Of a stretch of DNA of 64,000 bases, positions 35,948 through 45,290 are shown piece by piece; the first letter of the stretch is position 1; each line of letters starts with the position of its first letter. Both the position numbers and the translations under genes were made by a program. Origin of the DNA: Streptomyces cynarae (GTDB lineage Bacteria > Actinomycetota > Actinomycetes > Streptomycetales > Streptomycetaceae); the NCBI RefSeq assembly GCF_025642135.1, contig NZ_CP106793.1, positions 8,990,162 to 9,054,161 of the forward strand, given 5' to 3'. Below the pieces are notes generated by a model, which was not told where the DNA came from, did not search any database, and worked only from the letters and a program-made list of their open reading frames with translations.

Positions 35948-36235
35948 GTGCCTGATCACTCCCCCTACGCCCGTCGACTGCGTGAAATCGCCGATGCGCT
36001 CGACGCCGAGCCCCACCCGACCGACGACGCTCCTACGCCGCACCCGGACACTTTGGACGTCATCGGAAACCGGCACACCAAACGCGGACAGCTCAACCAC
36101 GCCGTCCCCGAAGTGCTCCAGCTTCAGCGCCGGATCCGCCGCTACAGCGCCGACACTGGTCTACCGCATGGAGGCATCGTCCCTCTCGCCCTCGGTACCT
36201 GGCTCCGTGCCAAGGGATACCCGTCCGACCTCTAG
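35948..36235 (+). CDS. Small protein with ribbon-helix-helix-like C terminus
   Basis: A 95-residue protein from GTG 35948. After a charged N terminus it has TKRGQLNHAVPEVLQLQRRI and IVPLALGTWLRAKGY, with a strand-helix-helix pattern like ribbon-helix-helix partition or plasmid control proteins. The upstream palindrome supports DNA binding. This is inferred; no exact family is recognised. Confidence 0.5.
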   Translation: MPDHSPYARRLREIADALDAEPHPTDDAPTPHPDTLDVIGNRHTKRGQLNHAVPEVLQLQRRIRRYSADTGLPHGGIVPLALGTWLRAKGYPSDL

Positions 36236-36373
36236 CCGTGAGAGAAGGAAGTTTTCTGACCAGCCTTCTCGGGCGCCGTTCCGTGCCCCGGCCGTGAGGG
36301 GAGGCATACAGCGGCAGGCGCGTCACAGTGAGTAGCCGGGCGACCGGCTCGGGGGGCGGGCCGCGGTAACGGA

Positions 36374-37345
36374 TCAGTTGTAGAAGTTCTTCGGCCAGCG
36401 GTGCTTGGCCAGAAGCGTGAGTTGCCCGTCGGTCAGTGGCGGTGTCTCGGCGACCGCCGCGTTGCGTTCCACGTTCGCCAGTGACCGCATCCCGACGATG
36501 ACCGTGGAGACCGCCTGTCCGGCGAGCGCGAACCGCAGGGCGACGGACGGCAGCTCGTCGACACCGATCCCCAGGTCGGCCAGAAGGGCGTCCACGCGCC
36601 TCTCGACCAGGGCGGCCCGGTCGTCCCTGAAGTACCAGTTGCGCCAGTCGCCCTCGGGGAAGGTGACGCCCGTACGGATCGAGCCCGTGAGGGCGCCTTC
36701 GTCGAGTGCGACCCGGCCGATCACACCGACGCCGTACTCCGCGCAGGCCGGCAACAGGGCCTCGGACGGGGCCTGTTCGAAGATGTTGTAGATGACCTGG
36801 ACGGCGTCCAGCACTCCGGTGCGCAGTACCGTGAGCACGTTCTCGGGCTGGTGGTCCTTGACGGAGATCCCGAAGAACCTGATCTTGCCTTCCTCTTTGA
36901 GGGCGCCCACCGTCTCCAGCCAGTCGCCGCGGCCGGTCCACTCGTCCTCCCAGGTGTGCAGCTGGAGCAGGTCGACGTGGTCGCGGCCCAGTTCCCGCAG
37001 ACTGGTCTCCAGGCCCTCGCGCAGATGCGCGCCGGGGAACACCTCCATGACGTCGAGTCCGCTGGGCGCCAGGGAGACCGGGATCTTGGGCCCGACCTTC
37101 GTCGCCACGTACACACCGTCACCGCCGCCGGGGAGTTCCCGGAGGGCACGGCCCACGACACGCTCGCTTCGGTCGTAGGCCCTGGCGGTGTCGATGAGGT
37201 TGACGCCCAGGTCGAGGGCACGGTGCAGGGCGCGCACGGCGGAGTCGTCGTCGGCGCCGACCCACGCCCCCTGACCCAACCCCCAAGCCCCGAAGCCGAT
37301 TTCGGAGACGGTCAGTCCGGTACGGCCGAGTTCGCGATAACGCAT
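36374..37345 (-). CDS. Aldo/keto reductase
   Basis: A 323-residue NADPH-dependent (alpha/beta)8 reductase. MRYRELGRTGLTVSEIGFG opens the protein; the catalytic tetrad is visible as DTARAYDRSE (Asp, Tyr), VATKVG (Lys) and LLQLHTWE (His). TVIVGMRSLANVERN near the end binds the cofactor phosphate. ATG 37345 is preferred because the domain starts there; an in-frame ATG at 37384 is possible. It stands alone; the substrate is unknown. Confidence 0.9.
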   Translation of the reverse strand: MRYRELGRTGLTVSEIGFGAWGLGQGAWVGADDDSAVRALHRALDLGVNLIDTARAYDRSERVVGRALRELPGGGDGVYVATKVGPKIPVSLAPSGLDVMEVFPGAHLREGLETSLRELGRDHVDLLQLHTWEDEWTGRGDWLETVGALKEEGKIRFFGISVKDHQPENVLTVLRTGVLDAVQVIYNIFEQAPSEALLPACAEYGVGVIGRVALDEGALTGSIRTGVTFPEGDWRNWYFRDDRAALVERRVDALLADLGIGVDELPSVALRFALAGQAVSTVIVGMRSLANVERNAAVAETPPLTDGQLTLLAKHRWPKNFYN

Positions 37346-37944
37346 GTGCTGTTCAGACTCCTTCGCATTGTCAGGCAGTGGCACCGGGCACAGGGCCCAG
37401 ATCGAGTCGGACGGGCTCGTCGCGGTCGCAGTGCAGCCTGCCGTCGACGGCCCTCGGATAAAGTGCGCTCCTCAATTGAACAGGGAGGCTGTTCGGGGTG
37501 CGCGGGCAAGAGAAGTGAGCCGGTCGCGCGCCAGGCTCGGAGGGCGTTCCCGCGGTGGCGCCCGGGCCGAGAGGTAGCCGGCGGCGCGCGTCCCGCGCCT
37601 TCCGGCCAGGTCGCACCTGTGTCGGGGAGGCGGACCAGGCGCGCGCTCGCCGAGGGCAACCGCATCTGCATCGCGCTGCCGCTGGCCGCCATCGGCGTGC
37701 GAGTCGAGGGTGGCGCCACAGCGCTCCACCTCGGCGGCGAACTCCTCGGCGCAGTGCCGACGGGGGAGGGCACTTGGCTCGGGCGGGCCCTCATCTCCAT
37801 CGGCGCGCTGGAGATGAGTGCCCGCGACGGCCCGTCCGGCCTGCCGGTATCCGATGAACAGGGGACGGACCTGAGTCCGTCGATACTCGCCGATCGACGC
37901 AGCGTCCGGATCGGCGACCGGTACTCAGCCGTGCGCGATGAGGG
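37346..37944. other. Intergenic region with an unassigned coding-like stretch
   Basis: Between 37610 and 37860 the plus frame reading ALAEGNRICIALPLAAIGVR and TGEGTWLGRALISIGALEMS has very GC-rich third positions like real genes here, but there is no start and no family match. It may be a gene remnant. Confidence 0.35.
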
Positions 37945-39600
37945 CTATCCGGCCGCCAGCGGTGTGACGGCGATCTGGTCGATCACCGGCGCGTACGAGG
38001 ATCGCTGGCCGTGCTCGTTGTAGGTGTCGCCGTCGAAGTCCGGCAGTTCCTCCGCAGTGAAGGTGAGGCGGTTCGTGCCCTTCTTGAGGGTGACCCGGAT
38101 GGTCAGGCCCTGGAAGCTGTTGAAGTGGAAGGTCGTCGGGAACAGGATCCTGCGGGCCGGTCCGCCGTTGACCGAGAGGTCGGCGTGCCGGGCGATGGGG
38201 TCGGGGTTGTAGTGGGTGGACGGCGCCTGTTCGCCGTTGGAGTAGCGGATGGTCAGGGCGTGCCGACCGGCGCGCTCGGCGGTGACGTCGAGGGTGAGGG
38301 CGTTGGCCCTTGCGGCGCCGATGTCAGTGACCGCCTTGCCGCCGGCGGCGAAGGGGTATGCGGTGGTGACCCTGGTGGCGCCGGTCAGCGTGCCGTTCTC
38401 GGCCTGGTAGACCATCGGTACGAGGGTGCCGCCGCCCGAGGCCACTCGCAGCCGGTCGAGGAGCAGTTCCTTCGAGTCACCGTTCACGGTGATCTTGTTG
38501 ATGCCCCCGGACAGGAACACTCGCAGCGTGTCCGTGCCCTTCGTCTCGCCTCCCACCTGGGGGACGTCGAGTTCCTCACCGTCCAGCAGCACCTTTGCCC
38601 GGCCGCCGCCGAAGTGGTCGACGCAGACCGCCGATTCGCCGTCTGTGGGTGAGTACACCCAGAAGGTGGCGGAGGAACCCTTGGGCAGCGGCACCGTGCC
38701 CGGGCCCGAGGCGCCGGGGCGGGTGTAGTCGGGCCGGGTTCCGGTGAGGGTGGCGTACTCGGCCTCGTAGAGGGCCGGTTGGGTCGGGTGCTCGCCGCGC
38801 AGCGCCAGGTCGATCTTGTCGGTGATCGCGTCGCCCTTGGTGACGCCGAGGTCCGCATCCTGCGGGAGTTCGTAGTCGTCCGGCTCCCGCAGCTGTCCGG
38901 ACTTCCGTTTGATCTCCTCATGGCGGTCCATACGCGCAAGTGCAAGGTCGGCGGTCTCACATGAGGTGAGCGCGGCCGGATCGTCCCGTACGACGGGGGG
39001 GGGAGGCTCCCCCCAGGCGCGCCGCGTGGTGGCGTCGGCAACGAGACGGCGGTGGGTGTCCAGCCAGTTACGCATCTGGGTGGGAGGTACCGCCAGGGCG
39101 TCCATGAAGACGGTGAACAGCTTCTCGGTGGTGGGGATACGTCCCTTCAGGACCAGCTGCAGGGTCGAGTGCGGCAACCGCGTCCGGCCGCCCTGGTCTC
39201 TGCCCGCCCTCTGCTCAAGTTGCTGCAGCGGCGGGTACCCGCCCTCTATCCGCATGAAGATCATGGACTCGACGAACTCGACGCCCGAGGTGACCATCTT
39301 CGGGCCCAACTTCCGCGCACCAGACGGCAGGACCTCCTCCGCCTTCGCGCCGTGCCAGAGCTTTGCCATGTCGTACTCGTTGCGGCCGCAGGCGCGGGCG
39401 ATCCTCTCCATCGTCTCCAGCAGGGGCACCCGCTTTCCTGCGAGGGCGCGCCGTACGACGCTCTCCGAGACTCCGCTGTCCTTGGCGAGCACCTCAAAGG
39501 TCTTGCCCGAGGACTCCTTGGCGTTGCGCAGCCGCTGCACGAGAGCCCGCAGCTGAGGGGGCGTACTGTCCGGAAGCGGGCTGAGCGGTCGGCCAGCCAT
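37945..39600 (-). CDS. Helix-turn-helix protein fused to carbohydrate-binding domains
   Basis: A 551-residue protein. Residues 1-80 form an XRE/LacI-like helix-turn-helix (FEVLAKDSGVSESVVRRALA, then ETMERIARACG); 105-175 look like a second one (LPHSTLQLVLKGRIPTTEKL). Two CBM6/CBM35-like beta sandwiches follow: about 270-395 (YEAEYATLTGTRP to LLLDRLRVASGGG) and about 400-551 (YQAENGTLTGATRV to IDQIAVTPLAAG). No signal peptide or membrane segment separates the halves. The ATG shares its A with the stop of the upstream membrane protein gene (TGATG), so the two are translationally coupled. It may be a sugar-sensing regulator or a chimera. Confidence 0.75.
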   Translation of the reverse strand: MAGRPLSPLPDSTPPQLRALVQRLRNAKESSGKTFEVLAKDSGVSESVVRRALAGKRVPLLETMERIARACGRNEYDMAKLWHGAKAEEVLPSGARKLGPKMVTSGVEFVESMIFMRIEGGYPPLQQLEQRAGRDQGGRTRLPHSTLQLVLKGRIPTTEKLFTVFMDALAVPPTQMRNWLDTHRRLVADATTRRAWGEPPPPVVRDDPAALTSCETADLALARMDRHEEIKRKSGQLREPDDYELPQDADLGVTKGDAITDKIDLALRGEHPTQPALYEAEYATLTGTRPDYTRPGASGPGTVPLPKGSSATFWVYSPTDGESAVCVDHFGGGRAKVLLDGEELDVPQVGGETKGTDTLRVFLSGGINKITVNGDSKELLLDRLRVASGGGTLVPMVYQAENGTLTGATRVTTAYPFAAGGKAVTDIGAARANALTLDVTAERAGRHALTIRYSNGEQAPSTHYNPDPIARHADLSVNGGPARRILFPTTFHFNSFQGLTIRVTLKKGTNRLTFTAEELPDFDGDTYNEHGQRSSYAPVIDQIAVTPLAAG

Positions 39601-39875
39601 CAGAGCGCCCTGCCGAACGCGCGGCGCACGTCCGAGCCCAGCCCCGGCCGGGCACGCGCGAGCCGGCCGGCGGCCGTGGCCGCCAGCACGCCCAGCGCGG
39701 CGGGCACCTCAGGTCCGGTCGCGGCCAGCACGGTGACGGCCAGGACGACGATGACGATGACGACGGCGTCACCGGCCGGGAGACGGTCGACGGGCGGGTA
39801 TGCGGCGCCGCACTCGGCGGCCACCGCGAAGACCGCACCGGCCGTGGCCAGGCGGGCGGGGAAGAAGACGAACAC
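39600..39875 (-). CDS. Small membrane protein coupled to the HTH-CBM gene
   Basis: From GTG 39875 (GAGGAG five bases upstream) a 91-residue protein has two hydrophobic stretches (LATAGAVFAVAAECGAAY; AVVIVIVVLAVTVLAATG and on) and a basic tail RLARARPGLGSDVRRAFGRA. Its TGA overlaps the next ATG. No family is recognised. It could anchor or modulate the downstream protein. Confidence 0.6.
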   Translation of the reverse strand: MFVFFPARLATAGAVFAVAAECGAAYPPVDRLPAGDAVVIVIVVLAVTVLAATGPEVPAALGVLAATAAGRLARARPGLGSDVRRAFGRAL

Positions 39876-39956
39876 CGATGCTCCTCGGAACTGAAGCCGG
39901 GACAGATACAGCTCGACGTCAGGCCGTTGCGGGCGAGACGCCCGGCCCTGGCGAGG

Positions 39957-40074
39957 CCTCGACCCGTGCACCCCGGCCGCGTCTTTGACCTCACCCTGCC
40001 CCTCGACCAGGCCGCCGAAGGCTACAAGGCCATGGACGAACGCCGCGCTATCAAAACCCTCCTCCGTCCCTGAC
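39957..40074 (+). pseudogene. Zinc alcohol dehydrogenase C-terminal scrap
   Basis: The frame VHPGRVFDLTLPLDQAAEGY followed by KAMDERRAIKTLLRP and a stop is the end of zinc-dependent alcohol dehydrogenases. Nothing upstream belongs to it. Confidence 0.7.
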
Positions 40075-40138
40075 CGCCACCGGGGGCAAGAACCCCTCCC
40101 CGTGGTCCGCCGAGATTTGGTCAACGAGGGCCTGGACG

Positions 40139-40513
40139 CTGAGGGAGAACATCCGTGTGGCCACCATCGAAGGGCTCGACACCGCCGCCCGCAAGGCCAA
40201 GCGCAGCGGCCGGCTCCCTGTCATCACCGACGACATGCTCCACACCGTGCTGCAGCGCCGCGCGGGCGGCGAGTCCGTCGAACAGAGCCAGCGCGACCTC
40301 GTCATCCCCACCGGCAAGCGCAAAGGACAGGACCCCTCCGTCGCCAGCACCTACCGGGCGCTCGCCGGTCACGGGAAGAGGGAGGCGTACCCCGAAGCCG
40401 TCGAGGCCGCGCACGCCGACTTCACTGCCCTCCACGCCGGCGAAGTGACCGGATCACGGAGCGTGGGCAAGCCTGCCGGGGCTTCAGGATGTGAGCTGCC
40501 CCGATTTTCGTAG
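40139..40513 (+). pseudogene. Serine recombinase C-terminal fragment
   Basis: LRENIRVATIEGLDTAARKA leads to GRLPVITDDMLHTVLQRRAG and ESVEQSQRDLVIPTGKRKGQ, then SVASTYRALAGHGKRE. This is the helical linker and helix-turn-helix of resolvase/invertase family recombinases of Streptomyces. The catalytic serine domain is absent and the last 20 codons are foreign. GTG 40157 could still give a 118-residue DNA-binding peptide. The following 40514-40811 holds no gene. Confidence 0.6.
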
Positions 40514-40811
40514 AGTCAGGTGATTTTGTTTCAGGCGGACTGCGGGGGCTGCTCCTGCCTCTGCCGGAAGTCGCGTTCGTCAGCAGCAGGAGATCGATCA
40601 CAAACTTGGTGATCTTGTAACGATGGGCCGCCCCCTGTGACACGCAGGACCTGGGACGCGCTGAACACAGTGACCCCGGTCGGGATCACGCCGCCTGATC
40701 TCCGGGGGGAGGTATGCGGGCGGCGTCAAGACAGAGGCGCGGCTCGTTTACCACCCCGTGGCGGGCCCGTCCCCTGTTCATCTCGCAGCGTTTAGAGCGG
40801 AGTTCACGCCG

Positions 40812-41819
40812 ATGATCAGCGTCATAGTCGCCGCGTACGACCTTCAGGGACAGCTGGAGGTCTGCCTGAATTCGATACTGAACCAGTCCTTCCGGGACGT
40901 GGAGGTTGTCGCGGTCCTGGACCAGTCTGCTGAATGCCCTGCGGACTTGGTGGATGACTATGCTCGGCGGGATGGGCGGGTCTCGGTCGTGCGGCTGACG
41001 GGCGTCGCTGGCATCGGCCGGATACGCAACGCGGGGGCGGAGCGCGCCGCCGGTGACTACCTGCTGTTCCTGGACAGCGATCACATCATCGGGGGTGAAA
41101 CGCTTCAGGCGATGGTCGATCGGCTGCAATCGGCAGACGAGCCGGACGTTCTTCTCTTCGGGCACACTCGCCTCCATCGCGGCCGCTCATGGCCCGGTGC
41201 CGCCGCCGGCCTGCTTGCCCGGCAGGGACGTGAGCCCTTCGCCTCGATGGACCAGCCCGAGTTGTTCGGTGCTCCCGCCTACTCCTGGGACCGTTTGGTC
41301 CGCCGCGACTTGTGGACCCGGCAGGAACTCGCGTTCCCTGACGGTCTCCACGAGGAGGTCGCAGTCGTCCACCGTGCCATGCTCGCCGCCGACCGGGTCG
41401 CCGTCCTGAAGTGGAACTGCGTCCAGATCCGCCGTCGGCACACTCAACACCCCGCAGGCTCACCGGGCGGCACCCACTTCGACGTCTTCGGCCGGTACGA
41501 AGACAGCTTCGACTTGCTCGAGGAGCGCGGCGCCCTGGAGGTTGTGGCTCCCTTCCTCTTCACTCGTATGATCCGTCACTACCTCTTCCTTCTCAATCTC
41601 GAGGGATGTCTCTCCCGCTCCGAGCGCCCGCAGTTCTTCCAACGCGCCAGCGAGCACTACCGGCGGTTCCTCCCCGACGGCTACGAGCACCCCGAGGGTC
41701 GGGAGGGTGTCAAGTTCCAGCTCGTGGCGAGCGGGAGATACAGTGCGCTGGAGGCCGCCAGTCTCCCTCAGCGCGCGCGGAGTTTCGTCTCCCGGGGCGC
41801 CGCTGTCCGCGGACGGTAG
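40812..41819 (+). CDS. Family 2 glycosyltransferase
   Basis: A 335-residue GT-A enzyme that moves a sugar from a nucleotide sugar to a cell-wall or surface glycan. ISVIVAAYDLQGQLEVCLNS is the GT2 N terminus, YLLFLDSDH holds the DxD metal site, and GLHEEVAVVHRAMLAAD is the acceptor/catalytic region. GCGGAG lies nine bases before ATG 40812; an upstream ATG at 40758 is less likely. The C-terminal helices recall teichoic acid or capsule transferases. No other glycan genes are adjacent. Confidence 0.85.
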   Translation: MISVIVAAYDLQGQLEVCLNSILNQSFRDVEVVAVLDQSAECPADLVDDYARRDGRVSVVRLTGVAGIGRIRNAGAERAAGDYLLFLDSDHIIGGETLQAMVDRLQSADEPDVLLFGHTRLHRGRSWPGAAAGLLARQGREPFASMDQPELFGAPAYSWDRLVRRDLWTRQELAFPDGLHEEVAVVHRAMLAADRVAVLKWNCVQIRRRHTQHPAGSPGGTHFDVFGRYEDSFDLLEERGALEVVAPFLFTRMIRHYLFLLNLEGCLSRSERPQFFQRASEHYRRFLPDGYEHPEGREGVKFQLVASGRYSALEAASLPQRARSFVSRGAAVRGR

Positions 41820-41986
41820 CCAGTGGTCCGCCTGCGAGGGGACGGCGGATCCGCCTGGAAGCGGAGGCGCTGTCCCGCTCCTGAGCTGACGTCAGAGGGT
41901 GTGCCTGCGCCCTAGTTTCTGGTGCATGACGAGTATCCGCCGCGCGGCGCTGACCGCCGTGCTCGCACTCTTCCTGCCGTTGCCGA

Positions 41987-43105
41987 TTGCCGTCGCGGCA
42001 CCGGCCTTCCGCCGCGCCGTCCGACGCCGTGTCCTCCGCTCACCCGGCGGCAAGCGGGTTCGCGGCGGCACTGCCCCGCCCGACCGGCCGGTACGCAGTC
42101 GGCCGGAACATGCTCCACCTCGTCGACGGCGGCCGCCAGGACCCCTGGGTGCCGGCGGCGGGACCTCGGCAGCTGATGGTGTCGATGTACTACCCGGCCC
42201 GGCTCGGGAGCGGGGTAGCCGCTGCCTACATGACCACTGAGGAGGCCCGGCTTTTCCTGCGGGAAAAGGTTCCGGGCTCCGGAATTCCGCCCGAGGCGCT
42301 GAGCGCGGTCCGTACGTGGGCGCGGGCGGACGCGCGCCCGGTGCACGGCCGCTTCCCGCTGGTACTGCTCTCACCCGGCCTCGGCTTCCCGCGGGCGCTG
42401 TTCAGCAGTGTCGCCGAGGACCTGGCCAGCCGCGGGTACGTCGTCGCGCTGATCGACCACACCTACGAGACCCCAGGCGTCACTTTCCCCGACGGACGGA
42501 CCCTGCCCTGCGCCATCTGCGACCAGCCGCCGGCGGGCGGGCTGCCGGCCGTCGCCAGGAGCCGGGCGAAGGACGCCTCCTTCGTGATCGACCAGCTGAC
42601 GTCCCATCACTCGACCTGGGCCTGTGCCCACCTGATCGACCGACGACGCATCGGTATGGCCGGGCACTCCATCGGCGGGGACGCTGCCGCCGTGACCATG
42701 GCCGCCGACCGCCGGGTGCGGGCCGGGGTGAACATGGACGGCACCTTCCAGGTGCCGGTCCCGGCCACCGGTCTGGACGGCAGGCCCTTCCTCCTGTTCG
42801 GCGCCCAGTCCGACGAGAGCCCGGGCATGGATTCCAGCTGGGACGACGCCTGGACAAGCCTGGACGGCTGGAAGCGCCGGCTCACGATCGCCGGCGCCGA
42901 ACACGGCACCTTCAGCGACCTGCCGCTGCTTGCCAGGGCGGCGGGCCTGCCCAGCCGGCCGGGAGCGATCGAGCCGGTGCGCGGGCTGGCGATCACCCGG
43001 ACGTACCTTGGGGACTTCTTCGACCTGCAGCTGAAGGGCGTACCGGAGCCGCTGCTGGACGGGCCTTCACCGGACGAGCCGGAAGTCGCCGTCCAGCTGC
43101 CGTAG
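41987..43105 (+). CDS. PAF-acetylhydrolase-like esterase, signal peptide frameshifted
   Basis: The 372-residue frame has a lipase/PAF-acetylhydrolase fold: FPLVLLSPGLGFPRALFSSV (oxyanion region), GHSIGGDAAAV (serine nucleophile) and a late histidine in GAEHGTFSDL. A good signal peptide (TSIRRAALTAVLALFLPLPI, from ATG 41926) lies in another frame directly upstream; a one-base change near 42005 would join it to the body. So the gene is either a secreted esterase with a frameshift or sequencing error, or is now made without export. Confidence 0.75.
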   Translation: MPSRHRPSAAPSDAVSSAHPAASGFAAALPRPTGRYAVGRNMLHLVDGGRQDPWVPAAGPRQLMVSMYYPARLGSGVAAAYMTTEEARLFLREKVPGSGIPPEALSAVRTWARADARPVHGRFPLVLLSPGLGFPRALFSSVAEDLASRGYVVALIDHTYETPGVTFPDGRTLPCAICDQPPAGGLPAVARSRAKDASFVIDQLTSHHSTWACAHLIDRRRIGMAGHSIGGDAAAVTMAADRRVRAGVNMDGTFQVPVPATGLDGRPFLLFGAQSDESPGMDSSWDDAWTSLDGWKRRLTIAGAEHGTFSDLPLLARAAGLPSRPGAIEPVRGLAITRTYLGDFFDLQLKGVPEPLLDGPSPDEPEVAVQLP

Positions 43106-43153
43106 CAGTGCCGTGCTCGGGGTTCCCGTCCTGGCGTTGTCGTCCGCGTGGGC

Positions 43154-43585
43154 TCAGCCGGACGGGGACACCAGGCCCGCGTCATAGGCGGCGATGACGA
43201 GTTGGACGCGGTCACGGGCGTCGAGCCTGGTCAGCAGCCTGGCGACGTGGGTCTTGGCGGTGGCAGGGCAGATGAAGAGCTGCTCGGCGATCTCCGCATT
43301 GGACAAGCCGCGGCCGACCAGGGTCAGGACCTCGCGCTCGCGCTCGGTGATGCCCGGCAGCCGGCGCATCCGCGCGGCCGGTCCGGGCCGCGCGGTGAGA
43401 TCGGCGATCAGGCGGCGGGTGACACTCGGCGCGATCAGGGCGTCGCCTGCGGCGACCACGCGGATCGCCGTGAGGATGTCCACCAGCGCCATGTCCTTGA
43501 CCAGGAAGCCGCTCGCGCCGGCCCGCAGGGCGGCGGCCCGGTCGGAGACGTCCTGGGTACGGTCGTGGACATGAACGTGTAGACC
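43154..43585 (-). pseudogene. 5'-truncated NarL/LuxR-type response regulator
   Basis: The reverse frame keeps the end of a receiver domain (ALRAGASGFLVKDMALVDIL, with its Lys) and a complete LuxR helix-turn-helix (ITEREREVLTLVGRGLSNAE, TAKTHVARLLTRLDARDRVQ). The first half of the receiver with the phosphorylated aspartate is missing; the frame upstream of 43585 is unrelated. No histidine kinase is nearby. Confidence 0.75.
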
Positions 43586-43733
43586 GGCCGGCAGGAAAGG
43601 CCGTGTCGCCACGCAGTTGCTGCAGCAGCTGGGCCCCGGTCCCGCAACCCCCCTGGGCCGGCAAGGAAAGAGCGGGCACAGGCGCCCCCCGGTCTGTCTG
43701 TTTCCTGTGGTTGCTGATGTAGCGTCAGCGCCC

Positions 43734-45026
43734 ATGAACAGAATCATGTGCCGCACAAACCCCCGGTGGATCAGGGCGGTTGGCGTTTTTCTGGCCCTGC
43801 TGCTCTCGGCGGTCACCCTCTCCGTGGCTCATCCGGCGGCGGCGGCCTCCGTCCTGGCCCCGATCGACCCCAGCGGGTTCACGATGCGGGCGGGGGACTT
43901 CACGAACCGCGGCGCCGCGATCCAGCAGATCGAGGCGTCGGGGAGCGTCTCCGTGCGCACCTCGCCCGACCAGGTGCTCGCCGACGGTGGTCACGCCGGT
44001 CGGGCGGCACTGTGCCACAACACCAACCTCGACGGCTCACTGAAGTACGACGGCTTCTGCTGGGACCAGGCCGACGACACCTCCGCCGTCTGGACGCCCC
44101 AGGGACTGACCGGTTCGCACGACGCCCAGCCGAGCGGCACCTGGAACGGGCACTACCTCTACATCGCCTCCTGGCACTTCACCGACAACGACTATGCGCG
44201 GATCACCATCGCGGAGTCGACCGGCACCTCGGTCACCTACCAGCACGTGCTGCTGGTCGACCCGTACTCCACCAGCAGCGGCTACACCTTCCGCCCGGTG
44301 GGCGGGGCCGGCGACCGGTTCGGGATGGACGTGCTGAGCGGCCATGCGGACGGTGTCACCTGGTACGGCAACAAGCTCTTCGTCGCCACCGGGCACCAGA
44401 TACAGGTCTACGACCTGCGGCACCTGTGGAAGATGAGCGACACCTCCACCGACCAGGTCGGCATCCTGGGCAACGGCAAGTCCTCGGCCCGCTACCACAA
44501 CTGGGCGCTGCCCATGGCCGGCGTCTACTTCACCGGCAACACGGGTGACCCCTGCGACGCCACGCGGCCGTGCCTGACCTCGCTCAGCCTGGACCGCACA
44601 TCCTCACCGGACGCCCTGGTCACCTCGCAGTTCGCCACCCAGGGGGGTGGGCCGCTGATCCGCTGGCCGCTGAACGCGAGCACGGCGCTCCCGGACACCG
44701 ACACCGCGAACGACTACACCGGGACCGTCACGGCGACCGGTGCCTACACCGTGCCGATCTGGAAGGTGCAGGGAGCCGCCACGGACGGCACCTATTACTA
44801 CTTCAGCGGCGAATGCCCCGAGACCGCGGGCACCACCGACTCCAACGTGCCGTACTGCATCCACCGGGCGCTGCCTGGCGCCGCGCCGCATGTCCTCACC
44901 CATGCCCCGCCGCTGACCCAGAACCTCTCCTACGCCCCCTCGTCCGGGCGCCTGTGGGGGCTCAACGAGCGGGAGGACACCACCACCGGAAAGCGGGTGG
45001 TCTTCTCCCTGGTACCTTCCGCCTGA
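43734..45026 (+). CDS. Secreted protein of unknown function
   Basis: A 430-residue exported protein: Sec signal WIRAVGVFLALLLSAVTLSV ending near AAAASV, then a beta-rich domain with repeated strands such as WNGHYLYIASWHFTDNDYAR, GVTWYGNKLFVATGHQIQVY and SARYHNWALPMAGVYF that fit a beta propeller. TAGCGT ends 10 bases before the ATG, so transcription may start very close to it. The family occurs in Streptomyces but its role is not known to me. Confidence 0.75.
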   Translation: MNRIMCRTNPRWIRAVGVFLALLLSAVTLSVAHPAAAASVLAPIDPSGFTMRAGDFTNRGAAIQQIEASGSVSVRTSPDQVLADGGHAGRAALCHNTNLDGSLKYDGFCWDQADDTSAVWTPQGLTGSHDAQPSGTWNGHYLYIASWHFTDNDYARITIAESTGTSVTYQHVLLVDPYSTSSGYTFRPVGGAGDRFGMDVLSGHADGVTWYGNKLFVATGHQIQVYDLRHLWKMSDTSTDQVGILGNGKSSARYHNWALPMAGVYFTGNTGDPCDATRPCLTSLSLDRTSSPDALVTSQFATQGGGPLIRWPLNASTALPDTDTANDYTGTVTATGAYTVPIWKVQGAATDGTYYYFSGECPETAGTTDSNVPYCIHRALPGAAPHVLTHAPPLTQNLSYAPSSGRLWGLNEREDTTTGKRVVFSLVPSA

Positions 45027-45039
45027 GGACCGCCGGGTC

Positions 45040-45275
45040 ACCCCGTCGAGCACACGAAGGCGGATGCGCTGCTGCCGGACATGGCCGAGCGCTACGACGT
45101 GCTGATCACCGCCAAGGACGGGGTGTTCCCTCCGGTTGCGCTGGCCGAGGGCAAGGAGGGACGGGCTCTGCCGGTGCTGCGCACCGGCGGTGGCGGGACG
45201 CCCCGGCCCGCTGTGCATCCGCACGAACTCGACGGGAAGCTCGGTCCGGTCAGTGGTTGCCTTTTGCAGCCCTGA
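45040..45275 (+). pseudogene. Multicopper oxidase fragment
   Basis: The frame MAERYDVLITAKDGVFPPVA, LAEGKEGRALPVLRTGGGGT and HELDGKLGPVSG matches the second cupredoxin domain of bacterial multicopper oxidases. No copper-ligand HxH motifs remain. Confidence 0.65.
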
Positions 45276-45290
45276 GGCTGACGGAGTCGA

